Assembly (NCBI RefSeq): GCF_000819565.1
Contig: NZ_CP004393.1
Coordinates: 3,782,001 to 3,846,000 of the forward strand
Direction: 5' to 3'
DNA length: 64,000 nucleotides
Source: Celeribacter indicus
GTDB taxonomy: Bacteria > Pseudomonadota > Alphaproteobacteria > Rhodobacterales > Rhodobacteraceae
Within the stretch, counting starts at the first letter, position 1; every line of letters begins with the position of its first letter. The translations under genes and the position numbers were made by a program. A model generated the notes under the pieces. The model was not told where the DNA came from. It worked only from the letters and a program-made list of their open reading frames with translations, and ran no database searches. Positions 57,058-64,000 of this stretch are shown here, piece by piece.

Positions 57058-57338
57058 GGCGGGGCTGCCGTCGCAGCAGAGGAAGGCGGCGAATGGCACC
57101 CGGTCCCGAAACAGCCCGGTCGTCACGCCGGCCAACAGCGGCACGGATGCCGGACGGGCCATATCGAGCGGGGATAAGGGAGACGCGCCATGCCACTTCG
57201 CGGCGCACGAAGGGAGGGCCCTCCGCCGGATCTGGAAGGGCCTGCCCCATGCTCCGCGGGGCTCCCGATAATCTGGCCTTCCCGGCCTGGACGTCGTGCG
57301 AATGAAGGACGGCGACAGGTCCGGGGCTTCACCTTCCT

Positions 57339-59336
57339 CTAATAGGTAAATGCCTTGTGCCAGGTCTTCTCGAAGACCTTATCGTCGCCCTCGAAGGCGA
57401 CATAACGCGCCTCCAGCACCAGCTTGCCGTCCTCCCAGAACACGTCGGAGCATGTTTCCGTCCGCACGTTCCAGTCGCCGCGGCGGAATGCCTGGGTGCC
57501 TTCGAACCGCGCTCGGGCCGAGGAGCCGTCACGCGGCATAACAACATAGCTGTGCCCTCCTGTCCCGCTGATGGTCAGCCCATCGATGCGCCAGGTCGGG
57601 CGCTTGCTTTTCGAGACCAGCCGGACCTCTCCCGAAGCCAGATCGGTGATCACCTCCCGGCAAACCGACCCCGAAGACAGGGTTTCGCTCGGCACCGGAC
57701 AGGCATGGACCGGCGGACCATATTCGGGCTGTTCGTGCAGGGTCTCCGGGGGCAGTCCCGGCAGATGGAAGGCCAATGTTCCCGGAGCGACGGTTACGGC
57801 ATTGAGCGCGGGCTCGGGCCATGCCATCGGCCAATAGCTCGTCGAAAGCGCCAACCGCAGGCGATTGCCGCGAGAAAATTCATGTGCCACACCCTTCATC
57901 GGGATCTCCGCCTCGAAACTTTCCCCCGGCGCGACCCCCGCAGGGCGTTTCAGCCGGCGCAGGGCAAATGTCACCCGCCCGGATGTCCCGTCGGGCAGCA
58001 CTTCGTTCAGACGCAGCACGATCAGGGCGCGGGGACCTTCGAAGGACAGCCGCACCTTCAGCACCGGGATCCCGACGAGAAAGAAACTTTCCTTGAGGGG
58101 GCGGGTCTGGAAACAGACGGACATCCCGTCGTCCGACCGCGCGTCCCCGGCGAATTCCGGTCCGTTGCCACCGCCATCGAGCGGGCACCATTCGCCGCCC
58201 CATGTTCCGAGCGACAGCGGACTGTCGATGAGAATGCTCTCTTCCGTCTCGCCAGGGGTTTCCGCGAAGGTCCGATCACGGGCATGGAGCACCTGGTCAG
58301 GCGCCTGCGGCGGCCAAGACGGCAGACAGATCCAGCGGCCCCCGATCCGGGGCGCGGATGTATCCGGTTCAGGATCCTTGCCAAGCCAAAGCCGAAGCAT
58401 CGGCTCCTCCATGATCCCGGTGTCCTCTCCCATCAGCCATTGCCTCCACCAGCGCATACATTCCTGCATGAAACCGATCTTCGGACCGGGCTGACCCCAG
58501 GTCGGGTACATATGTGTCCAAGGTCCGATCAGCGCCTTTTTCGGGCACGAGAGGTTCTCCATCAGGCGCAGGATCGGGTCCGTATAGCCGTCGACCCAGC
58601 CTCCGACGGCCCAGACGGCGCAGTCGATATCATCGTAATTCTCGCAGACGGAACCGTGCTTCCAGAATTCGTCCTGCTCCATATGAGCCATCCAGCGCGA
58701 AAGCGGCGGCTCTTCGATGCCCTCGAGGCGGTTCATCCAGATGTCGCGCCAGCATTCGCCCACATGCGCGGGATCCGCCGGGCGTCCGAGCTGGGCGAAA
58801 AGCCCATTGCCCCATTGCATGCCGTCGGACAGCAGCGCGCCTCCCATGAAGTGCACATCATCGGTATAGCGGTTGTCGGTGGAACAGGCGGTGATGATGG
58901 CTTTCAACGCCGGCGGTTTGCGGGCGGCGATCTGCAATGCCGCGAAACCGCCCCAGGAAATCCCGATCAGACCGACATTACCGTTGCACCAGTCCTGCGC
59001 CGCGAGCCAGGCAATGACCTCGCAGGCGTCGTCCTGCTCCTGCCTGAGGTATTCGTCGTGGAGCAATCCGTCCGAATTGCCCGAGCCCCGGATATCCACC
59101 CGCGCCGCTGCAATGCCGCTCTCGGCAAAATAGCCATGCATCATACTGTCGGCCAAGGCGGTGCCATCGCTTTGACGATAGGGAATCCACTCGAGGACCA
59201 GCGGCACCTTTTCTGCCAAGGGCGTCTGTGGCAACCAGAGCCGGGCATGCAAGATTGTGCCGTCCGACAGGGGGATCCTGATCTGCCGGTAGGGAGCCGG
59301 GGTATCGCTGGTCACGCTGACAGAATAATTCTGCAT
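57339..59336 (-). CDS. CocE/NonD-family hydrolase (X-Pro dipeptidyl-peptidase type)
   Basis: The ATG at 59336 (AGGA upstream) gives 665 residues; longer frame upstream is unsupported. The alpha/beta-hydrolase domain has G-I-S127-W-G-G with the nucleophilic Ser, RVDIRGSGNSDG (near 80), a catalytic His in IGPWTHMYP, and a C-terminal jelly-roll domain from about 440. The family includes cocaine esterase and glutaryl-7-ACA acylases as well as X-Pro peptidases. It has no signal peptide, so it acts in the cytoplasm, perhaps on a compound brought in by the peptide-type ABC transporter of the same operon. Confidence 0.87.
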   Translation of the reverse strand: MQNYSVSVTSDTPAPYRQIRIPLSDGTILHARLWLPQTPLAEKVPLVLEWIPYRQSDGTALADSMMHGYFAESGIAAARVDIRGSGNSDGLLHDEYLRQEQDDACEVIAWLAAQDWCNGNVGLIGISWGGFAALQIAARKPPALKAIITACSTDNRYTDDVHFMGGALLSDGMQWGNGLFAQLGRPADPAHVGECWRDIWMNRLEGIEEPPLSRWMAHMEQDEFWKHGSVCENYDDIDCAVWAVGGWVDGYTDPILRLMENLSCPKKALIGPWTHMYPTWGQPGPKIGFMQECMRWWRQWLMGEDTGIMEEPMLRLWLGKDPEPDTSAPRIGGRWICLPSWPPQAPDQVLHARDRTFAETPGETEESILIDSPLSLGTWGGEWCPLDGGGNGPEFAGDARSDDGMSVCFQTRPLKESFFLVGIPVLKVRLSFEGPRALIVLRLNEVLPDGTSGRVTFALRRLKRPAGVAPGESFEAEIPMKGVAHEFSRGNRLRLALSTSYWPMAWPEPALNAVTVAPGTLAFHLPGLPPETLHEQPEYGPPVHACPVPSETLSSGSVCREVITDLASGEVRLVSKSKRPTWRIDGLTISGTGGHSYVVMPRDGSSARARFEGTQAFRRGDWNVRTETCSDVFWEDGKLVLEARYVAFEGDDKVFEKTWHKAFTY

Positions 59337-59370
59337 CGGTGATGTCCTTTCGACGTTGGAAGCAAGAGTT

Positions 59371-60684
59371 TCACGGGACTGGCGGAATGGATCGTGCCGC
59401 AGCGTCGGCGGCGAGTTCCGGCACCTCGTGGTCATCGACGAGTTCCTCCTCCGGGTAACGCGCGCGGTGAAGCATCGCACCCAGAGCCGTGAGCGAACAC
59501 AGGAGCCCTCCTATGACGAAGACGGCGGACATACCTACGAGATTGGCGAGAGATCCCGCGAGCAGCGATCCGATCGGGACCGTGCCCAGCATCATCATCG
59601 AGTAGATCGCCATGACGCGACCGCGGAAACCAGGAGGGGAGAAATGTTGCAGCATCGTGTTGCTGGACAGGTTCTGCGACAGGATAGCGAACCCCATCGG
59701 AAGCGCGAGACATCCCGTGACCCACACCGTCCCGGACAGTCCCATTCCGATGAGGATGAGCCCCAGCAGGAAGGAGGAGAAGATTGGCCATCGCCGCATC
59801 CCCTCCAGACGGTCCGAGAATGTCAGCGTCAGTCCCGCAACCACCGCTCCGATTCCGGAGATGCTCATGAGCAATCCGGCGAGGCTTGCATCCGCCCCCA
59901 GCATGTCACCTGCCAAAACCGGCAGGAAGGAAAAATAGGGCACGGAGGTGAAACTGCAGATCCCGACGAGGACCAGAATGCGCGCGGTTTCGGCGTGGGA
60001 CCGGACAAAGGCGACGCCTTTGCGCATCTCCGCGATGAAATTGCCCCTTGCCTTCGGCTCCCGGCGAGGCAACTTCATCGTGGCCACGACGTAGAAGGGC
60101 GCAATGAAGGCCAGGGCCTTCAGCAGGAAGGCATAGCCCTCGCCGATCCAGGCCGCGACCACCCCGCCGATGGCCGGACCGATCAGACGCGCGGAATTGA
60201 ACAGCAGGGAGTTCAGAGCCAGGGCGTTCCTCAGGTCTGCCGGCGGCACGAGTTCAGCCACGAGCGCCTGGCGGGTCGGGCTGTCGAAGGCCTGGACGAT
60301 GCCGATCGCCGGCGTCAGGAGCAGCATGACGCCGATGGTGATCCTGTCGGCGATGGTGAGGCCCGCCAGCAGGGAGATCAGCGCGAAATTCAATCCGAGC
60401 AGGACGAGGAGCAGCTTCCGGCGGTCAACCCGGTCCACGATCGTCCCGGTAACCGGCCCAAGCAGGAAGGTCGGACCCAGGTCGCAGACCGTCAGCACCC
60501 CCAGCATGAAGGGCGAGGCCGAAAGACGCCACATAAGCCATCCAAGGGCTATGGAATGGACCCAACTGCCGACCACCATCGGGATCTGGGCAAGGAAGTA
60601 CCTGCGATAGGCGGAGTGCCGGAGGGCGCGCGAGGCCCGCTTCCACCGGTCGAGGGCCGGCGCGGAGGCTGAGGTGGCAGACAA
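59371..60684 (-). CDS. MFS transporter (enterobactin exporter EntS-like, MFS_3)
   Basis: I chose a TTG start at 60684 because AAGGAG lies six bases upstream and the protein then begins shortly before the conserved WKRASRALRHSAYRRYFLAQ region (YRRYFLAQ). The 437-residue product has about 12 helices and the MFS loop motif GTIVDRVDRRKLLL near 75. Members export small molecules. It lies between the binding protein (90 bases) and the CocE hydrolase (34 bases) in one operon. Confidence 0.85.
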   Translation of the reverse strand: MSATSASAPALDRWKRASRALRHSAYRRYFLAQIPMVVGSWVHSIALGWLMWRLSASPFMLGVLTVCDLGPTFLLGPVTGTIVDRVDRRKLLLVLLGLNFALISLLAGLTIADRITIGVMLLLTPAIGIVQAFDSPTRQALVAELVPPADLRNALALNSLLFNSARLIGPAIGGVVAAWIGEGYAFLLKALAFIAPFYVVATMKLPRREPKARGNFIAEMRKGVAFVRSHAETARILVLVGICSFTSVPYFSFLPVLAGDMLGADASLAGLLMSISGIGAVVAGLTLTFSDRLEGMRRWPIFSSFLLGLILIGMGLSGTVWVTGCLALPMGFAILSQNLSSNTMLQHFSPPGFRGRVMAIYSMMMLGTVPIGSLLAGSLANLVGMSAVFVIGGLLCSLTALGAMLHRARYPEEELVDDHEVPELAADAAARSIPPVP

Positions 60685-60774
60685 ATTTCGCTCCTTCCCG
60701 GCAAAAGCCCGGATTGCTCGGTTTCTCGGGGGCTGATGCTGGCGACGAGACCGTGCCGCCGGCAAGTATGCTGC

Positions 60775-62337
60775 TCACGCCGCACCAAAATCGCGCAGTA
60801 GCGCCCATTGGGCATCCGCCGAATAGGCCGGAGCCACGTCGGGGGCGAAGATCCAGGCATTGACGCCATGGTAGAGAAAGACGTAGGCGCCAGTTTCCTC
60901 CAGCTCGTCCTGGAGTTCCACGTAGATCTGTGCCCGCGACTCGGGATCCGTCTCCTCCGCGGCCCGCGCATTCTTCGCATCCCAGTCCTCCGAACAGGTC
61001 CGCTGGAAGTTCCAGACCCCGACCTGTGCGCAGGTGAACCATTCCGTGACCCAGCTCGGATCCGGCGCGGTCGTGAAGGTGGTGAAGAAGAGTTCGATCT
61101 CACGATGGCTTCCGCCTTCGTTATCCTGCTGCTGCGCGGTGAGCGTGGAGCTGTCCATCGCACGGATCTGCAGGATGATGCCCACCTTCGCAAGCTGCGC
61201 CTGGATGACCTGCGCGGCAATCATCAGATCCGGATCGCCGCCGAAGAACAGCGTCAGTGACAATCCTTCTGCCCCCGCCTCGGCCAGCAGCGCCCGTGAA
61301 GCCTCGGGGTCATGGCCATAGGTGTTTGTTTTGCGTGCCCCGAGCAGCGGCGGCGGCACCACGCCATAGGCGGGTGTCACCGCATCCCCAAACGTCGCCA
61401 GGACCACTTCCTGAGGGTCGATCGCCTGCTGGACCGCGCGGCGCACGCGCAGGTCCCGCAGCTTTTCGTTTTCGACATTCATGCCCAGCCATGTGTAGGC
61501 CAGCGCCGGTTTCACGACGATATTGTCGCCTTCCGAAGCGCGCGTCGCGATCGAGTTGACGGCAATCTGCGTAGTGTCGAGATCCCCTGCGTCGAACGCG
61601 GTCTCCGCGGAGGTCAGATCGTCGATGGGAAGCAGTTCGATCGTCTCGTAATGCGGTTCCGGCCCGCTCCAGCCGGGATTGCGCGTCAGGCGGATCAGTT
61701 CGCGCGGTCGCCATTCATCGATCTGGTAGGGTCCCGAGCAGGCCAGCGGATCGGTAGCGATGTTGGGCTCCCCCGACGCCTCCATCGCGGCCTTCGAAAT
61801 GATCAGCCCGGAGGCATGTGGCAGGGTCGAGGTAAAAAGCGGCGCGAAAGGACGCGTCAGGTGGATGATGCCCGAATAGCGGTCCGTCACCTCGACATGA
61901 TCGAGCGCGGCCCAGTCGGAGCCATAGACTGCGTTCACCTCCGGGTCGAGGAAACGCTCATAGGAAAACTTAACGTCCTCGGCGGTCATTTCGCCATGGT
62001 CCCCGGTGAACATGATGCCCGGACGCAGGGTGAAGCCGATATGCAGGGGATCGCTGTCGTCGATGCTTTCGGCGGCATCGAGCTCCCACGCCCATTCGTC
62101 GCCGGGGCTGTACCGCACGAGCCCCGAGAAGATCGCGAACATCACAGTCTCGTCATACCAGCCGCCGCGGGTCGCAGGATCGAGGCGTCGGATGTCGCCG
62201 TCGTTGCGGATGCGCAGGGTCGTGCCATCCTGTGCGATTGCGGCACCGGCCCCGATGAAGTTTCCGGCACTCAGGGCGAGACCGCCCGCTCCGAGCGCCT
62301 GCACCACCTGCCGTCGGTTCAGATTGAACTTGGTCAC
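60775..62337 (-). CDS. Peptide/nickel-type ABC transporter substrate-binding protein (SBP family 5)
   Basis: The GTG at 62337 overlaps the stop of the ATPase gene (GTGA) and gives 520 residues. The N-terminus is Tat-like, with N-R8-R9-Q-V-V, a weakly hydrophobic stretch and a cut near AIA-Q (about 35). The mature protein has the family-5 pattern (LRPGIMFTGDHGEMTAEDVKFSYERF; VRRAVQQAIDPQEVV; DPWW replaced by DPSWVTEW). It binds peptides or similar compounds outside the membrane. Permease genes are not in the window. Confidence 0.9.
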   Translation of the reverse strand: MTKFNLNRRQVVQALGAGGLALSAGNFIGAGAAIAQDGTTLRIRNDGDIRRLDPATRGGWYDETVMFAIFSGLVRYSPGDEWAWELDAAESIDDSDPLHIGFTLRPGIMFTGDHGEMTAEDVKFSYERFLDPEVNAVYGSDWAALDHVEVTDRYSGIIHLTRPFAPLFTSTLPHASGLIISKAAMEASGEPNIATDPLACSGPYQIDEWRPRELIRLTRNPGWSGPEPHYETIELLPIDDLTSAETAFDAGDLDTTQIAVNSIATRASEGDNIVVKPALAYTWLGMNVENEKLRDLRVRRAVQQAIDPQEVVLATFGDAVTPAYGVVPPPLLGARKTNTYGHDPEASRALLAEAGAEGLSLTLFFGGDPDLMIAAQVIQAQLAKVGIILQIRAMDSSTLTAQQQDNEGGSHREIELFFTTFTTAPDPSWVTEWFTCAQVGVWNFQRTCSEDWDAKNARAAEETDPESRAQIYVELQDELEETGAYVFLYHGVNAWIFAPDVAPAYSADAQWALLRDFGAA

Positions 62338-63389
62338 GTCGTCGTCTCCATGTCGGTAGATTTTCTCAGAAATTTTCCGGCCGCCGGGTCGGCGACGCCG
62401 ACCCCGGCAAGCACCTCCTCGGCGCGATGGCAGGTCACGTAATGCCCCGTCCCGATCGAGCGGCCCTGCGGGGCGGCGACGCGGCAGTGATCCGTGGCCA
62501 GCGGGCATCGTGTGTGGAACTCGCATCCGTCCGGCCGTGCCGCGAGGCTGGGGTTCTCGCCCGTGAGCGGCGCTGCGGTCTCGCGGGTAGCGCTGCGTGC
62601 CCTCAACAGGGCACGGGTGTAGGGATGGGCGGGATGTGCAAAAATGTCCTGCGATCGTCCGGTCTCCACGATCCGTCCCAGATACATGATGGCGATCCGG
62701 TCGGTGACATGGCGCGCGACCGCAAGGTTGTGCGTGATCATCAGAAAGCTGATGCCGAGGCGTGTCTGCAACTCGTTCAGAAGATTCAGGAGTTCGCCCT
62801 GCACCGACAGGTCGAGCCCCGCCGTTGGTTCGTCCGCGATCACCAATTCGGGATTCAGCGCCAGCGCGCGGGCGACCGTGGCGCGGCGCGCCTGACCGCC
62901 GGAGACCTGATGCGGGTAGCGGTCGGCGAATTCGGCGCCCAGCCCCACCTGGCGCAGAAGTTCGACGGCTTTCTCCCTGCGGCTTTTCCCCTCGAGCATC
63001 CGGTGGATCACCAAGGGCTCGGTCACCGACGTGCCGATCCGCATGCGCGGATCAAGCGCCGCCACCGGGTCCTGGAACATCAGCCCCACGTCCCGGCGCA
63101 TGCGGATCCAGCTCCGCCCGCGCTCGGTCGACATGGTATCCGCACCGATCCGGATCGTGCCGCCGGACACGGGAGCAAGGCCCACCGCCGCCCGCCCCAG
63201 CGTGGTTTTCCCGCTGCCGCTTTCGCCGATCAGGCCGACGGTTTCGCCCGGACGCACGGAGAGGCTTGTACCCGGCAGAATGGTGACCTCACGCGGGCCC
63301 CCGGCCAGCCGGCTAAGGAAAGAACCCGCCGGATAGCGGACCTCGAGATCGTTGATCTCCAGCAGGGGGATCGGCGTCTGGGTCATCAT
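62334..63389 (-). CDS. Oligopeptide-type ABC transporter ATPase (OppF/DppF-like)
   Basis: The ATG at 63389 overlaps the stop of the upstream ATPase (ATGA) and gives 351 residues. It has Walker A GESGSGKTT, signature VSGGQARRA (usual LSGGQ altered), Walker B LVIADEPTAGLD and the C-terminal Cys pattern CEFHTRCPLATDHC of Opp/Dpp ATPases, ahead of another Cys (VTCH). It powers import of the binding protein's ligand. Confidence 0.93.
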   Translation of the reverse strand: MMTQTPIPLLEINDLEVRYPAGSFLSRLAGGPREVTILPGTSLSVRPGETVGLIGESGSGKTTLGRAAVGLAPVSGGTIRIGADTMSTERGRSWIRMRRDVGLMFQDPVAALDPRMRIGTSVTEPLVIHRMLEGKSRREKAVELLRQVGLGAEFADRYPHQVSGGQARRATVARALALNPELVIADEPTAGLDLSVQGELLNLLNELQTRLGISFLMITHNLAVARHVTDRIAIMYLGRIVETGRSQDIFAHPAHPYTRALLRARSATRETAAPLTGENPSLAARPDGCEFHTRCPLATDHCRVAAPQGRSIGTGHYVTCHRAEEVLAGVGVADPAAGKFLRKSTDMETTT

Positions 63390-64000
63390 GCCGCTCCCAC
63401 CCGCAGACAGGCCGCGCAGCGTCCCTCTCCGAGCCGCCTGGGCTCGGGCATAACCGTGCGGCATTCGTCCAGGACCTCGACGCATCGCGGCGCGAAGACG
63501 CATCCTTCGGGCCGGCCGTCCGGCGGCGGCACGTTGCCGGGGATCGTCGGCAGGTTGCGTGTCACCTCGCTGATCTCCGCCGGATCGCAGGCCAGCAGCG
63601 CCTTGGTGTAGGGATGCTGTGGGGTGTCCATGACTTCCACGACGGATCCGGCTTCCACCATCTCTCCGGCATAGAGCACGGCAACCTTGTCGCACAGGCG
63701 CCGGACCACGCCCATGTCATGCGTGATAAAGACGACCGCCCCCTCCATCGCCTCGCGGGAGGCGCGGATCAGCTCTATGATCTGGTCCTCCGTTGTCGCG
63801 TCGAGCGCGGTCGTCGGCTCGTCTGCAATCAGCAGGTCGGGGCCGACGAGCAGCGCCGCCGCGATCGCGATCCGCTGCCGGATTCCGCCAGAGAGCTGAT
63901 GCGGAAACTGCTTCATCCGCAGGTCCGGATCGGACAGCCCCACCCTGCGCAGCATCTGCACGGCGCGATCCCAGCGGGCCTTCCGGTCGAGTTCGCTGCG
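63386..64000 (-). CDS. Oligopeptide-type ABC transporter ATPase (OppD/DppD-like), C-terminal part, cut by window edge
   Basis: The frame is open to the window's last base, so only the last 204 residues are seen. They contain the signature LSGGIRQRIAIA, Walker B LLIADEPTTALD, the H-loop FITHDMG and the C-terminal Cys region CVFAPRCVEVLDEC. It starts the part of an ABC operon seen here; upstream permease genes are expected beyond 64000. Confidence 0.93.
   Translation of the reverse strand, partial: RSELDRKARWDRAVQMLRRVGLSDPDLRMKQFPHQLSGGIRQRIAIAAALLVGPDLLIADEPTTALDATTEDQIIELIRASREAMEGAVVFITHDMGVVRRLCDKVAVLYAGEMVEAGSVVEVMDTPQHPYTKALLACDPAEISEVTRNLPTIPGNVPPPDGRPEGCVFAPRCVEVLDECRTVMPEPRRLGEGRCAACLRVGAA

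Overview
The window is high-GC, densely packed bacterial chromosome. Gene content and order (leuA, then mreBCD-mrdA-rodA, TRAP and tripartite tricarboxylate transporters in abundance, a KpsE-like protein with a long disordered N-terminus, LysR/GntR/IclR regulators beside almost every transporter) point to an alphaproteobacterium of the Rhodobacterales (Paracoccaceae/Roseobacter type). This assignment is inferred from gene families, not from a marker-gene search.

Layout. 1-17.6 kb is mostly core: the end of a MORN-repeat protein, a probable leucine leader peptide and leuA, the rod-shape/peptidoglycan elongation operon mreB-mreC-mreD-mrdA-rodA plus a hydroxyacid dehydrogenase, an SseB/uracil-glycosylase pair, nhaA, a capsule-export kpsT/kpsE pair, tRNA-Gln, a Na/Pi cotransporter, and two abutting gene fragments (Hint and OmpA domains) that mark an old rearrangement. 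17.6-33.6 kb is a catabolic island: a GntR regulator, PrpF-type isomerase and isocitrate-lyase-type C-C lyase divergent from a TctCBA transporter with an AbrB-family protein; then a LysR-controlled amidohydrolase, a TAXI-TRAP transporter, an FAD monooxygenase, an IclR regulator and an aldo/keto reductase.

33.7-45.8 kb holds the most striking arrangement. A complete arginine deiminase set (arcD-like transporter, arcA, arcB, arcC) runs without a real gap into a complete N-type F-ATPase operon (atpD-C-Q-R-B-E-F-A-G). All 13 genes are on the minus strand and most overlap or lie a few bases apart. Upstream is an Fnr-like box spaced as in a class II Fnr promoter, and a Crp/Fnr-family regulator gene sits at the far end. 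The arrangement suggests that substrate-level ATP from arginine is used directly by an ATP-driven ion pump, probably under low oxygen or acid stress.

45.9-64 kb is again catabolic and transport DNA: a DctPQM TRAP operon, a LysR regulator beside a thiamine-diphosphate enzyme of unknown substrate, a second DctPQM operon with a perfect 15-bp hairpin between dctP and dctQ, a class III aminotransferase divergent from an Lrp-type regulator, and finally a peptide-type ABC transporter (two ATPases and a Tat-type binding protein) with an MFS exporter and a CocE/X-Pro-peptidase-type hydrolase. No CRISPR array, insertion sequence, phage or rRNA gene was seen.
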